A DNA stretch of 64,000 nt from Franconibacter helveticus LMG 23732 (GCF_000463115.2 NZ_AWFX01000049.1:186001-250000), one strand, 5' to 3'; shown: positions 18,796 through 27,972, numbered from the stretch's first letter. Made by a program: numbers and translations. Notes: generated from the sequence alone by a model not told the origin.

Positions 18796-18809
18796 TGGAC
18801 GCTTGTCCA
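18796..18809. promoter_or_regulatory. candidate SmvR operator 2
   Basis: TGGACGCTTGTCCA, a perfect inverted repeat, 42 bp before the smvR start. Start-to-start distance to operator 1 is 44 bp, about four helical turns, so two repressor dimers would sit on the same DNA face and could control both divergent genes. Confidence 0.75.
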
Positions 18810-18850
18810 GCTTATAGTGGAGTTCGTTAAGGCGAGGTTTACTAAACAAC

Positions 18851-19444
18851 ATGAGTTACTTACACCGGGAAGAACGCAGAGAAACCATTTTGCAGGCCGC
18901 TACAGAAGTGGCGCTGAGCGCAGGGTTCGCCGCAATGACGGTACGGCGAATTGCCGCGCAAGCGGGTGTAGCGGCAGGGCAGGTGCACCATCATTTTGCT
19001 TCCTCAACGGAATTAAAGGCGCAGGCGTTTTTGCGTATTATCCAGACAAAACTCAAGACTGCCGATGAAGCGCAACCGGCAGGCTGGCGCGACAGGCTTT
19101 TGTCGATGCTTGGCTATCAGGAAGAAGCTTACGATCCTTATCTGCGGCTGTGGCGTGAAGCGCCGCTGCTGGCGGAAAAGGAGCCGGCATTTAAAGCCGC
19201 TTATGCGCAGTCGATGGAAATATGGCATGGAGAGCTGGTGCGTATTATCCGTGAGCATGAATCAACAGCGGCCCTGGCGGACAGCGCGGAAAATATCGCC
19301 TGGCGGCTTATCGCGCTGGTGTGCGGCCTGGATGGTTTACTGATCTTTGAACTAGGCGGTATGACGACGGCAACGTTCGATGCGCATCTGGAAAAGGCGA
19401 TCGCCAGAGAATTTCCGTTTATTGCCACCCAAACCCAGGGTTAG
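18851..19444 (+). CDS. smvR: TetR-family repressor SmvR
   Basis: A 197-residue TetR/AcrR regulator. The N-terminal helix-turn-helix is AMTVRRIAAQAGVAAGQVHH, followed by a helical ligand-binding domain with aromatic residues (EEAYDPYLRLWREAP). It lies divergent to smvA, the layout in Klebsiella, Enterobacter and relatives where SmvR represses the pump and its loss raises biocide tolerance. The two palindromes between the genes are its probable sites. Confidence 0.9.
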   Translation: MSYLHREERRETILQAATEVALSAGFAAMTVRRIAAQAGVAAGQVHHHFASSTELKAQAFLRIIQTKLKTADEAQPAGWRDRLLSMLGYQEEAYDPYLRLWREAPLLAEKEPAFKAAYAQSMEIWHGELVRIIREHESTAALADSAENIAWRLIALVCGLDGLLIFELGGMTTATFDAHLEKAIAREFPFIATQTQG

Positions 19445-19587
19445 CCCGCTGGGCGAAGCCGGGCCGTTTCTGAAGCCGGGCCGATATGACGCCAGGCTCA
19501 GGATAGTTGCCGTGATGAGGTGGGGAAGGGCGGCTTTCGCCTTTAACCCACCGTTGCGGCCTGACTTTCCCGTGGTTAAGTTTGCCT

Positions 19588-19944
19588 TTAGCGTTTCAAC
19601 TGGCGTTCCAGCGCTTCTATCTGCTGGCGATTTTTCTCGCTAAGATTGTGCGCCATCTCATCGCTCATGGTCGCGGCGCGCCGCATTTGCGCCACTTTTT
19701 CCTGCAATGCTTTGGCCAGCTCAAGCTCCACGCTGCGACCGTTTTTTTCGCGTTTTACCAGATGCACGCCGTCGCGGTTGCCGCACTGCCAGACCAGCAG
19801 CGGATGCGTAACTTCTACTGTTAATTCAAAAATATGGTGATAGAACACCGCGCGTACTGTGGCGCGCTGGTAACAGCCGCCCATAATGCTTACTTCAATG
19901 TCAGCCGCCAGTAACCGCCGGATGGCTTCCTTACTCAGTTCCAT
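19588..19944 (-). CDS. hypothetical protein, 118 residues
   Basis: Starts MELSKEAIRRLLAADIEVSI with AGGAGA eight bases upstream. The N-terminal two-thirds is mixed alpha/beta (VRAVFYHHIFELTVEVTHPL, VWQCGNRDGVHLVKREK), followed by a charged helix likely to form a coiled coil (MAHNLSEKNRQQIEALERQL). No signal peptide or membrane segment. I do not recognise the family. It stands alone between smvR and ramR with gaps on both sides. The ribosome site and codon use support a real gene. Confidence 0.65.
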   Translation of the reverse strand: MELSKEAIRRLLAADIEVSIMGGCYQRATVRAVFYHHIFELTVEVTHPLLVWQCGNRDGVHLVKREKNGRSVELELAKALQEKVAQMRRAATMSDEMAHNLSEKNRQQIEALERQLKR

Positions 19945-20163
19945 CTTATTTCTCCTGTCAGGTTAATCCTGCCTAACCAGTTTAAGATAAATCTTATTCC
20001 TTTGCGGGAGTTTACAGTGACATGCGCGACATTTCCGCGCTTATTTACGCAACGAGATATAAGAATGTTTAAACGGTAGTGCGTTAAGCAGAGTAAACAG
20101 GAGTGCAATGACAGATGATGTCACAGGGCAGGTCGCCTGGCCGAAGAAACCGGTCAGCCTGGG

Positions 20164-20736
20164 TTAATTAACGCCCAGGGCGCGCCACATCGCATCGAAA
20201 CCAACGCTTATTAACTCTTCGGCGCGCGCCGGTTCGCGGGCGGCGAAATCTATCGTCGTTTGCGCCAGCGAGAAAAAGAGCGCGTCGCCGAAAGCGCGCC
20301 AGGGCGTCGCCAGAAAGAGGGGCGCGATAGACTGCTCGCACAGATTACGCAGATCCGGATACATCTCGTTTACTGTCTGGCGTGTCGCTTCGGTTATTTT
20401 TTCGCTAACGGCAAGCTGGCGCATGGCCTGGTTTGCCAGCGGATTGCGCAAACCCCACTCGATATAAGTCGTCCAGATATAGCGAGTAATCGCTTTGGGT
20501 TCCCCGCTGCGGTCAAGCCTGGCGGTAAGCGGCTGGCAGAAGCCGTGCTTCAGGTGCAGGTAAAGCGCGTTATAGAGATCGTCTTTTGTAGGGAAATAGC
20601 GAAACAGCGTGCCTTCGGCCACGCCTGCCTTGCGCGCCACAAGGGCAGTGGAGGCGCTAATGCCCGCCTCGGCAATCGCTTCGGCTGCCGCTTCCAGTAA
20701 CGCCAGCTTTTTATCTTCACTACGGGGACGAGCCAC
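20164..20736 (-). CDS. ramR: TetR-family repressor RamR
   Basis: A 190-residue TetR/AcrR repressor (MARPRSEDKKLALLEAAAEA) with HTH stretch ASTALVARKAGVAEGTLFRY. It is divergent to romA-ramA, and the intergenic region contains the known RamR box, so the identification rests on both sequence and locus. RamR binds bile acids and many drugs and then releases ramA, which activates acrAB-tolC. Mutations in ramR are a known cause of multidrug resistance. The gene here is complete with no obvious defect. Confidence 0.93.
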   Translation of the reverse strand: MARPRSEDKKLALLEAAAEAIAEAGISASTALVARKAGVAEGTLFRYFPTKDDLYNALYLHLKHGFCQPLTARLDRSGEPKAITRYIWTTYIEWGLRNPLANQAMRQLAVSEKITEATRQTVNEMYPDLRNLCEQSIAPLFLATPWRAFGDALFFSLAQTTIDFAAREPARAEELISVGFDAMWRALGVN

Positions 20737-20821
20737 TGCTTCTACCTCTTTTTTCGAAAACGCGAATTGAACCAGACTCTTCGACCTGTCGCAAGGCGGC
20801 CCGTCACATTGTAAAAACGTC

Positions 20822-20867
20822 TTGACGGGTCAGGTTTGCTTTCTATAATGAGTGTTTACTCACTCAT
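20822..20867 (+). promoter_or_regulatory. romA-ramA promoter with RamR box
   Basis: TTGACG (20822-20827) and consensus TATAAT (20844-20849) are 16 bp apart. The perfect inverted repeat ATGAGTG-N6-CACTCAT (20848-20867) starts within the -10 element. This matches the RamR operator described in Salmonella and Klebsiella. A near-consensus promoter covered by the repressor fits a tightly held, strongly inducible unit. Confidence 0.92.
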
Positions 20868-20970
20868 TATCAAGACGAGACGCCTCTTTTCGGACCAATG
20901 CCCCTGTTAAATAAGGGAATATCCCGGCCTGCTCCAGGCGGGCACGACAATAAATCCGCAGAGGACCGCA

Positions 20971-22101
20971 ATGAGAAAACCGCTACGTTTCTGGGCTACG
21001 GGAGGCATTCTTATGTTAGCAGCAATGGGCGCGCTGGCGCTCTACCTCGCCCCCGGTTTCGGCGCCGCGCCGCAAGGAGAGCGAAAAGCGCAGGTTGAGC
21101 GCTCGCCGAACTACCGCGACGGCGCGTTTCAGAATGAAGAGCCCACGCGTGTTTTTACCGGGCAGGGCAGCCAGTGGGCCGCGTGGGGCGAGTTCCTCTT
21201 TAAGCGCATCGATAACCTGAAACCTGAGCGTCCGCTACCGCTGGTTCACACCGACATCGCCTCGCTGGATAAAAACGACGATCTGGCGTTGTGGCTGGGC
21301 CACTCCTCCTGGTATCTGCAACTGGCGGGCAAACGTATTTTGATTGACCCGGTCTTTAGCGGCTACGCCTCGCCGTTTGCGCTTTTCAACCGCGCTTTTG
21401 CCGGCGATTACCCGTGGACGGCGCAAAGCATGCCGGACATCGATCTGCTGGTGATATCGCACGATCACTACGATCACCTGGATTACGCCACGCTTCGGGC
21501 GCTGCGCCCGAAAATTCGCCAGGTCATCACGCCGCTTGGGGTCGGGGCGCATCTGGAAGCCTGGGGCGTAGCGCCGTCGCGTATTAAAGAGGTGGACTGG
21601 CAGCAGTCGGTAAACGTTGCTGATGGGCTGACGGTGCATGCCCTGCCGGCGCGTCACTTTTCCGGGCGCGGCCTGAAAGGCAACCAGACGCTGTGGGCGA
21701 GTTTTCTGTTCGAAACGCCGCAGCAAAAACTCTATTACAGCGGCGACAGCGGCTATGGCCCGCATTTTAAAGCGACTGGCGAACGGTTCGGCGGCGTGGA
21801 CATCGCCATCATGGAAAACGGTCAGTACGACCGCGACTGGAGCCAGATCCACATGATGCCCGAAGAAACGGCGCAGGCCGCGCAGGATCTGGGGGCCAAA
21901 CGCGTCCTGCCGGGGCATAACGGCCGTTTTGCGATGGCGAAGCATGCCTGGAACGATCCGTTAAAAAGACTGGCGGCGGCCAGTCGCGATAAAGCTTATA
22001 CGCTGCTGACGCCGCGCCCCGGCGAACCGGTGCGCCTTGCGCAAACAGAGCAGCATTTCAGCGCGTGGTGGGAAGACGACAACGTCGTCGCGCCACGTTA
22101 A
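20971..22101 (+). CDS. romA: RomA-like metallo-beta-lactamase-fold hydrolase
   Basis: A 376-residue MBL-fold protein with an N-terminal hydrophobic segment (about 8-28) that would anchor it at the inner membrane facing the periplasm. The metal motif HDHYDH is at 164-169 (SHDHYDHLDY), with later MBL ligands in LPARHFSG, YYSGDSGYG and LPGHNGRF. It resembles the NAPE-PLD/RomA/UlaG-like group; the physiological substrate is unknown. It lies between ramR and ramA, in the same RamR-controlled transcript as ramA, as in Klebsiella and Enterobacter. Confidence 0.9.
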   Translation: MRKPLRFWATGGILMLAAMGALALYLAPGFGAAPQGERKAQVERSPNYRDGAFQNEEPTRVFTGQGSQWAAWGEFLFKRIDNLKPERPLPLVHTDIASLDKNDDLALWLGHSSWYLQLAGKRILIDPVFSGYASPFALFNRAFAGDYPWTAQSMPDIDLLVISHDHYDHLDYATLRALRPKIRQVITPLGVGAHLEAWGVAPSRIKEVDWQQSVNVADGLTVHALPARHFSGRGLKGNQTLWASFLFETPQQKLYYSGDSGYGPHFKATGERFGGVDIAIMENGQYDRDWSQIHMMPEETAQAAQDLGAKRVLPGHNGRFAMAKHAWNDPLKRLAAASRDKAYTLLTPRPGEPVRLAQTEQHFSAWWEDDNVVAPR

Positions 22102-22131
22102 TACTCAACCTAAAAACAGAGGGACGCTTGT

Positions 22132-22464
22132 ATGGAACTGCCCGCTCAGGTTATAGAAACCCTCACCGGCTGGATCGACGACAATCTGCATAAGCCGTTG
22201 CGCATTGACGATGTCGCGCGCCACGCCGGTTATTCTAAATGGCATTTGCAGCGCCTGTTTCACCACCATAAAGGGGAAAGCTTAGGGCGCTATATTCGCG
22301 AGAAAAAGCTCAGTCTCGCCGCGCGCGATCTGCGCGCCACCAACGAGAAAGTGCTCGATATTTCGCTGAAGTATGGTTTTGAATCGCAGCAAACCTTTAC
22401 GCGGCTTTTTACGCGCCACTACAGTTTATCGCCGGGCAGCTACCGCCGACAGGCGAACAACTGA
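22132..22464 (+). CDS. ramA: AraC/XylS-type activator RamA
   Basis: A 110-residue protein consisting only of the AraC DNA-binding domain (two HTH motifs: IDDVARHAGYSKWHLQRLFH and VLDISLKYGFESQQTFTRLF). Like MarA and SoxS it has no ligand domain, so its activity is set by its level. It activates marbox promoters such as acrAB, tolC and micF. It begins 30 bp after romA and falls under the RamR-boxed promoter. Length and sequence fit RamA of Klebsiella and Enterobacter. Confidence 0.95.
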   Translation: MELPAQVIETLTGWIDDNLHKPLRIDDVARHAGYSKWHLQRLFHHHKGESLGRYIREKKLSLAARDLRATNEKVLDISLKYGFESQQTFTRLFTRHYSLSPGSYRRQANN

Positions 22465-22525
22465 ATTTGCAAGGCCGGATGAATTCTCCGACAATGCGCC
22501 TTTTAAACTCAGGCTCTCGTCCCTC

Positions 22526-22777
22526 ATGAAGCATCCGCTCGAATCTTTGATGGTGGCCGGCGGCATTTTGCTGCTGGCCTTTCTCTCTTGTCTGCTGCTG
22601 CCCGCGCCGGTACTGGCGCTGTCGCTGGCGCAAAAAATGATCGCCACCTTCCATTTGCAGGATCTTAACCAGCTCTACACCATTATTTTCTGCGCCTGGT
22701 TTTTGTTTCTCGGCGCCGTTGAATACCTGGTTATCCGCTTCGTCTGGCGGCGCTGGTTTTCAATAGACCGGGCGTAA
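22526..22777 (+). CDS. ybdJ: small inner-membrane protein YbdJ
   Basis: 83 residues from MKHPLESLMVAGG. Two hydrophobic segments (about 9-30 and 47-70) and a basic C-terminus (RFVWRRWFSIDRA) match E. coli YbdJ along its length. Function unknown. In E. coli ybdJ and ybdK point the same way; here, following ramA, they are convergent. Confidence 0.9.
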   Translation: MKHPLESLMVAGGILLLAFLSCLLLPAPVLALSLAQKMIATFHLQDLNQLYTIIFCAWFLFLGAVEYLVIRFVWRRWFSIDRA

Positions 22778-22830
22778 GGCGTTATTTTCCGGCGTGCAAA
22801 ATCACGCCCCACGCCGGAAAACAGTTACCG

Positions 22831-23952
22831 CTAAAGCGTTGCAGCCCAGATTTCGCCGTTGCGGCGCACCAGTTCCGAAAGCGACAGCCCGTCGGCCATA
22901 AATTCCCGCATAGTGCGCGCGTCGCTGTCGTTATTTCGCACGTAGCGATGAATCTCCTCAAGCGCGCTCCGGCCGTTCAGGTCAGCGGCATAGCGGTCGA
23001 CTTTTTCCAGCGTGCGCAGAATATCTTCGCCGATGGTGCGCTGCTCGCCGGTGCAAACGTCGGTTAAGGTGCCTTCCAGCCCATAGCGGCAGGCGCTAAA
23101 GCGGTTGAAGCGGTAAATCAGGTAATCTTCCGCCTTCGGTTTGAAGGGGCGCTCTTCCAGCAGCCAGTGGGCGATAGCCTGAATAAATCCGGCGATGTTA
23201 ATGGCCCGCGACAGCGAAAGCGGCGTATCCATCACCCTGACCTCCACCGTGCCAAAGCCGGGGCTTGGGCGAATATCCCAGTGCAAGTCTTTAATCGATT
23301 CCACCACCCCTGTGCCTTCGAGCCGGGCGTACATTTTTTCAAACTGCGTCCAGTTTTCGACAAACGGCGCGGGGCCGTTATCGGGAAACGCAGAAAAAAT
23401 ATTGAGCCTTGAAGAGGCGAAGCCGGTATCGGAACCCTGCATATAAGGCGAGGAGGCGGAAAGCGCGACGAAGTGCGGCACGAAGCGAGACAGCCCATGC
23501 AGCAGATAAATCGCCTCATCCCCGGTACGACACCCCACATGCACATGCTGGCCAAAGACCGTCGCCTGCTTAATGAGGTAGCCAAACAGCTCCAGGGTGC
23601 GGGCGTAACGCTCGCTGGCGCACACTTCCTGGCGTTGCCATTTCTGGAACGGGTGCGTGCCGCCGCCGCTAATCACCAGATGGTGCTGTTGCGCGCAGGC
23701 GAGAATGTCACGTTGCAGCGCGGAAAATTGCGCGCTCGCCTGGTTAATGTCCTGGCAGACGCCGGTCGCTATCTCAAGCATGCTTTCGGTGATGTCATGT
23801 TTCACCTCTCCGGCGCTGATTGTGCCTTCCAGCTCGCTAATCAGCGTGGAGGAGTCCTGGCTTAGGTTGTAGCCGGGCGGGCTCGCCACCTGGAGCTCCA
23901 GTTCAATGCCCAGCGTGAAAGGATCAGAGGCGTTAAAGGGTTTCAGAGGCAT
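22831..23952 (-). CDS. ybdK: carboxylate-amine ligase, weak glutamate-cysteine ligase-like
   Basis: A 373-residue member of the glutamate-cysteine ligase 2 family. [43 protein letters not shown] and [20 protein letters not shown] match E. coli YbdK, which shows only weak ATP-dependent Glu-Cys ligation; its real substrate is not settled. I start at [11 protein letters not shown] as in E. coli. In E. coli this gene is close to entD; here about 16 kb of other genes lie between. Confidence 0.94.
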   Translation of the reverse strand: MPLKPFNASDPFTLGIELELQVASPPGYNLSQDSSTLISELEGTISAGEVKHDITESMLEIATGVCQDINQASAQFSALQRDILACAQQHHLVISGGGTHPFQKWQRQEVCASERYARTLELFGYLIKQATVFGQHVHVGCRTGDEAIYLLHGLSRFVPHFVALSASSPYMQGSDTGFASSRLNIFSAFPDNGPAPFVENWTQFEKMYARLEGTGVVESIKDLHWDIRPSPGFGTVEVRVMDTPLSLSRAINIAGFIQAIAHWLLEERPFKPKAEDYLIYRFNRFSACRYGLEGTLTDVCTGEQRTIGEDILRTLEKVDRYAADLNGRSALEEIHRYVRNNDSDARTMREFMADGLSLSELVRRNGEIWAATL

Positions 23953-24215
23953 AGGATTATCTCTTGTCATGGCAGCCAGCTACGGCTGCGGGTGGCGCTT
24001 TGTGCAAGTATAGTCATGCAAAATCATCTGTTTGCGCTGAAGCGGCTCGGATAAAACCGAGTTGTTCTGAAGCCTCTGAAGCAAAAGAAAAAGCCTGAGG
24101 GAGAAAAAACGGCCCACACCGCCTCACGCATTTTTATGAACGACATTCACTTTCTTTCCAGCGGCTTACCTGATACAACAATTTATTAACAATCCCACCC
24201 GCAAGGATTTTTCCT

Positions 24216-24920
24216 GTGACCGAGTTAAACCAGTACAACCAGCTCGTTGGCGCGCCCGTACCGGAGTGGCAGGGCGTACAGATCCTCCCCCGCGTGCCGC
24301 TGGCAGGGCATTATTGCCGCCTTGAGCCGCTGGATGCGGACCGCCATTCGCAGCAACTTTTCGAGGCCTACCAGCTGGCGCCTGACGAGCGCGACTGGAC
24401 GTGGCTTGCCGCGCAACGCCCCGATACGCCGCAGGCGGCCTGGCACTGGGTGCAGGGCAAAGTGGCGGACCCGACGCTTACTCCCTACGCCGTCATCGAG
24501 CAAAAAAGCGGCGAGGCGGCAGGACTGGTCTGTTTTATGCGTATGGACACGGCTAACGGCACGGTGGAAATCGGCCATGTCACCTGGTCGCCGCGCATGA
24601 AAAATACCGTGCTCGGCACCGAAGCGGTCTGGCTGCTGCTCGGCGCCGCTTTTGAACAGGGCTACCGCCGCGTGGAATGGAAGTGCGATTCGCTGAACGC
24701 CGCCTCGCGTAACGCGGCGCTGCGGCTTGGCTTTACTTTCGAAGGGCTGCTGCGCCAGATGATGGTGCGTAAAGGCCGCAACCGCGACAGCGAGTGGTTC
24801 TCCATTATTGATGCAGAGTGGCCGCAGCGAAACGCCGCCTTGCGCGGCTGGCTGGCGCCGGAAAACTTTGATGCGCAGGGGCGGCAAAAACAGCCGCTTT
24901 CGGCGTTTCACGCACGCTGA
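24216..24920 (+). CDS. GNAT-family N-acetyltransferase
   Basis: A 234-residue GNAT acyltransferase of the RimJ/RimL-like group. Visible parts are the N-terminal CRLEPLDADRHSQQLFEAYQ, the core strands IGHVTWSPRMKNTVLGTEAV, and RRVEWKCDSLNAASRNAALR ending in LGFTFEG, the usual end of the acetyl-CoA fold. The start is GTG with AAGGA upstream. The acceptor (protein N-terminus, amino acid or small molecule) is unknown. The IclR gene follows after 11 bp, so the two may be one transcript. Confidence 0.85.
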   Translation: MTELNQYNQLVGAPVPEWQGVQILPRVPLAGHYCRLEPLDADRHSQQLFEAYQLAPDERDWTWLAAQRPDTPQAAWHWVQGKVADPTLTPYAVIEQKSGEAAGLVCFMRMDTANGTVEIGHVTWSPRMKNTVLGTEAVWLLLGAAFEQGYRRVEWKCDSLNAASRNAALRLGFTFEGLLRQMMVRKGRNRDSEWFSIIDAEWPQRNAALRGWLAPENFDAQGRQKQPLSAFHAR

Positions 24921-24931
24921 GCGCAAGCGCT

Positions 24932-25609
24932 ATGCTACTGCGCTCGGTCTATGACGCGTTTCGCTGCCTGAACCTGCTGGCGAGCCTCGGCGCGCCGACC
25001 GGCATTCGCGAAATAGGCCGCCAGCTGGCGCTGGACTCCGCCAAAGTAACGCGGCTGATGCAAACGTTGCTGGCGCTGGAGATGGTGCAGCGCAACGAAA
25101 AGCGCAAATATTCGCTCGGCCCGGGCGTACACCGCTTTTCCGCCCAGGTTATCCATAACTCCGCTTTTTACAAAGCGGTGCTGGAGACGCTGGAAGAGGT
25201 GGGCAGCCAGCCCGTCTCTATCGTGGTCGGCATACTGAGCGGCAAAGAGGTGGTTTATCTCATCCATACGCGGCAGGGAAAAAGCGTGGCCAGAGCCATC
25301 GGCAACTATGACTCTTATCCCGCCGTTGAATCGGTTATCGGCATCAAGCTGCTGGCGGCGCGCAGCGATGAAGAGATTATCGATCTTATCGGCATACACG
25401 ATTTTCAGCTTATCCGGGCGGATATTGAGGCGGCGCGGCGTCATCAGGTGCTGGTGAAAGTCTGGCCGGACGGCGACGCTCGCATGGCCTGCATCATTCC
25501 TGGCATGCAGGCGGCGATTGCGCTTTCCAACCTGAATGGCGAAAAGCTTGAGCTGGAGGCGCTGAAAGCGTTTCTGGTGTCGGCGGCGCAAAAAATCAGC
25601 GGCGGTTAG
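24932..25609 (+). CDS. IclR-family transcriptional regulator
   Basis: A 225-residue IclR-type regulator with an N-terminal winged helix (PTGIREIGRQLALDSAKVTR) and a C-terminal effector domain (VVGILSGKEVVYLIHTRQGK, IPGMQAAIALSNL). Its stop codon overlaps the stop of the convergent KDPGal-aldolase gene (25606-25609). The five-gene sugar-acid operon beside it is the natural target, and a 7+7 palindrome 150 bp upstream of that operon is a candidate site. The likely effector is the sugar acid or its keto-deoxy product. Confidence 0.87.
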   Translation: MLLRSVYDAFRCLNLLASLGAPTGIREIGRQLALDSAKVTRLMQTLLALEMVQRNEKRKYSLGPGVHRFSAQVIHNSAFYKAVLETLEEVGSQPVSIVVGILSGKEVVYLIHTRQGKSVARAIGNYDSYPAVESVIGIKLLAARSDEEIIDLIGIHDFQLIRADIEAARRHQVLVKVWPDGDARMACIIPGMQAAIALSNLNGEKLELEALKAFLVSAAQKISGG

Positions 25610-26193
25610 CGGGCAAGCAACGCCGCACGCTGGCGCGTAACGGCGGCAGGCTGGCCCGGGCGATAAAGCGCGGAGCCAATGCCCACGCTGTCGTAATGCT
25701 GCAAATAGTCCGCCATATTGCTCTCATCAATTCCGCCCACCGCGCAAAAGGGCACCGCCTGCGACAGCGGCCCCTTAATCAACTGCGGCCAGCTGGCGGG
25801 CAGCGTTACCGCCGGAAAAATTTTCAGCGCGTCTACCCCCAGCGCGCAGGCGGCGAAGATCTCCGTGCTGGTATAAACGCCTGCGCAGATTTTCAGCCCC
25901 TGCGTTCTGCATGCTTCCACGACTTTCGCATCCAGATTCGGCGTAAGCGCGTAATCGGCGCCCGCTTCGGCGCACGCCGCCGCCTGCGCAGGGGTAACGA
26001 TGGTGCCGCCGCCAAGGTTCACCCGCCGGGCGAAACGGCGCTTGATCAGCCGGATGCTTTGCGCCCAGTCAGGCGAGTTGGCGGGGATTTCCACATCCAG
26101 AATATTATGCTCCGCCAGCGCGTCGACCTGCGCCAGGCAGTCATCCGGCGTTACGCCGCGTAAAATCGCGATAATGCGTCCGTTAAACAGCAT
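25606..26193 (-). CDS. dgoA: 2-dehydro-3-deoxy-6-phosphogalactonate aldolase
   Basis: A 195-residue class I KDPG/KDPGal aldolase (Eda/DgoA family) that splits 2-keto-3-deoxy-6-phospho-sugar acid into pyruvate and glyceraldehyde 3-phosphate. IIAILRGVTPDD marks the N-terminus, E35 lies in DVEIPANS, and the Schiff-base lysine is K124 in DALKIFPAV. It is the last gene of the operon and starts inside the end of the kinase gene (11-bp overlap), which fits the kinase-then-aldolase order of galactonate catabolism. Stereospecificity (KDPG or KDPGal) is inferred from the DgoK neighbour. Confidence 0.88.
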   Translation of the reverse strand: MLFNGRIIAILRGVTPDDCLAQVDALAEHNILDVEIPANSPDWAQSIRLIKRRFARRVNLGGGTIVTPAQAAACAEAGADYALTPNLDAKVVEACRTQGLKICAGVYTSTEIFAACALGVDALKIFPAVTLPASWPQLIKGPLSQAVPFCAVGGIDESNMADYLQHYDSVGIGSALYRPGQPAAVTRQRAALLAR

Positions 26194-27079
26194 CGCTAAA
26201 CACCTTATTCAGCCCGGCTATCAGCGCCGTTTCGGCTTCAAGCGTCAGGCAGGGGAGGTTGAGTAATTCGCACGCCTGCTGGTAGCGGGGCAGCAACGAC
26301 GCAGCGCCAATAAAGCAGACCGTTTCCTCACGCGGATGCCCGCAGAGGATTTCATGGCCGATGAGCAGGCCGGAAAGCCAGGCGCTGGCGCAGGCGGCGT
26401 CAAATTCGCCGAGGATATAGCGGCCCCGGCAGCGGAACAGTTCGCTCACCAGCCCGGCGTTGCCCTGGGCGATGGCGATGGCCGTCTCCACGCCGTCCTG
26501 AAAGCGGTCGTCATCAAAACGCTGTTCAGGCAACCCGCGCCCCACCACCGAGTGGTTCAACACCAGATGATAAAGCTCGCCGGTCATCAGCGTGCGCAGG
26601 CTGATCACTTGTTGCTGGTGGCGATCGACGCGCAGCCATTTGCTGTGGGTGCCGACGGCGGCGAAAACGCGGGCGTCGCACAGCGTCAGCGCCCCTGCCA
26701 GTTGCATCTCTTCGCCGCGGCAGATCTCATGCTCCGACGGGCTGCAAATGCCGGGCCTGACGGTCAACGGGTTGGGCAATACGCCTTCCAGCACCACGCC
26801 CCGCGCGGTTAACGCCCTGAAGCTCAGCGGCAGCGACTGATAGCCTGCGTCCACTATGCCGATGTTGCTGCCAATCATGCCGCAGAGGATAACCGGCGTG
26901 CTGGCGTCGTAGTCGTCGCCAAGGCGCGCAAGCTCTTCGCGCAGGATGACTCCCAGCGCTTCGCGCGGCGTGCGGGCCACTCCTTTTGGCGACGCCACGC
27001 TCTTCACCACTTCCCCTCGGTTTACGCGCATGGCGCGAAAATTGCTGCTGCCCCAGTCAACGGCAATATAGTCGCTCAT
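26183..27079 (-). CDS. dgoK: 2-dehydro-3-deoxygalactonokinase
   Basis: A 298-residue DgoK-type sugar kinase that phosphorylates 2-keto-3-deoxy-galactonate at C6 with ATP. The N-terminal phosphate loop is YIAVDWGSSNFRA; other family stretches are GMIGSNIGIV, ICRGEEMQLAGAL, GTHSKWLRVD and TGELYHLVLNHSVVGRGLP. I start at MSDYIAVDWG, whose ATG overlaps the stop of the upstream DapA-like gene (ATGA); the longer frame only adds residues from inside that gene. Confidence 0.92.
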   Translation of the reverse strand: MSDYIAVDWGSSNFRAMRVNRGEVVKSVASPKGVARTPREALGVILREELARLGDDYDASTPVILCGMIGSNIGIVDAGYQSLPLSFRALTARGVVLEGVLPNPLTVRPGICSPSEHEICRGEEMQLAGALTLCDARVFAAVGTHSKWLRVDRHQQQVISLRTLMTGELYHLVLNHSVVGRGLPEQRFDDDRFQDGVETAIAIAQGNAGLVSELFRCRGRYILGEFDAACASAWLSGLLIGHEILCGHPREETVCFIGAASLLPRYQQACELLNLPCLTLEAETALIAGLNKVFSDAV

Positions 27080-27972
27080 CGCGCACGCTCCAGAATCGCC
27101 AGCGGCAGACGATCGGTGATTTCGCAAAGCTCTTTGCGCGTGGTTTCATCCAGCGTTTTCGCCGGGTCGCGCACGGTGCGAGTGGCGAAAAGGCCGGAGC
27201 GGTAGAGGATCTCTTTATGCACCGCCACGCCGATGCCCGGCTGCACGCCGTAGCGCAGAAACGGCAAATAGCGGTAAAAAAGCGCGCGCGCCTCGTCGCG
27301 GTCGCGCGTCCAGGCCTGCAAAATGGCGTTGATGACATCCGGAAATTCGCAGGCGGGCATGGTGCCGATAATGCCGCGGGCAAGCTCTTCATACAAAAAC
27401 CCGGCGTTCAGGCCGCCAAACAGCCCGGCGCGCTCCCCGAGCGCCGTTTTAAGCTGGCTTATCTTCAGCGTCGTGGGCGGCTGCTCCACTTTGATGTAGC
27501 GAATTTGCGCCAGCGTTTCGCACAGGCGAACCAGCGTCGGCACCGGGATATTCACGCCCGTCATCAGCGGCGCGTCCTGGATCATGATGTCAATATCGCA
27601 CTGGCGGCAAATATCGCTGTAAAAACGGTAAATCTCCTCCGGCCCCGGTTTAACCACGGAGGGCGGGTTCACCATCGCCACGTTTGCTCCCATCGCCTGG
27701 ATACGCTGGATATCTTCAACAGCGGCCTGTGACGACCCGCCGCCCGCCGCCGCCACCAGCGGCAGATCGCCGGTCAGGGCTTTTACCGTGCGAAAAATCG
27801 CCGCTTTTTCTTTGCTGGTCAGCGCATAGCCTTCCGAGGCATTGCCAAACAGCGCCAGCCCGTCGATGCCCTGTTCGAGCAGAAAAATCACCAGCTTTTC
27901 GATTGAGGCGAGGTCTACCGCGCCCTGTTCGTCAAACGCGGTGGCGAGAATAGGAACATTACCTTTTAACAT
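27076..27972 (-). CDS. DapA-superfamily aldolase/dehydratase
   Basis: A 298-residue class I pyruvate-dependent aldolase of the dihydrodipicolinate synthase/N-acetylneuraminate lyase superfamily. GLALFGNASEGYALTSKEK is the substrate-carboxylate motif and K161 in RYIKVEQPP is the Schiff-base lysine. The tyrosine common in this family (YNVPGRT region, about residue 133) is replaced by IQDAPLMTG, so the chemistry may differ from DapA. Neighbours suggest it acts on a keto-deoxy sugar acid, perhaps as an unphosphorylated-branch aldolase beside the kinase/aldolase route. It overlaps both neighbours by a few bases. Confidence 0.82.
   Translation of the reverse strand: MLKGNVPILATAFDEQGAVDLASIEKLVIFLLEQGIDGLALFGNASEGYALTSKEKAAIFRTVKALTGDLPLVAAAGGGSSQAAVEDIQRIQAMGANVAMVNPPSVVKPGPEEIYRFYSDICRQCDIDIMIQDAPLMTGVNIPVPTLVRLCETLAQIRYIKVEQPPTTLKISQLKTALGERAGLFGGLNAGFLYEELARGIIGTMPACEFPDVINAILQAWTRDRDEARALFYRYLPFLRYGVQPGIGVAVHKEILYRSGLFATRTVRDPAKTLDETTRKELCEITDRLPLAILERAR

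Noticed and set aside
16948-19444. Mobile-element boundary near the AT-richer DUF2171 gene
   Set aside because: No transposase, integrase or terminal repeats found; genes look like normal enterobacterial loci.
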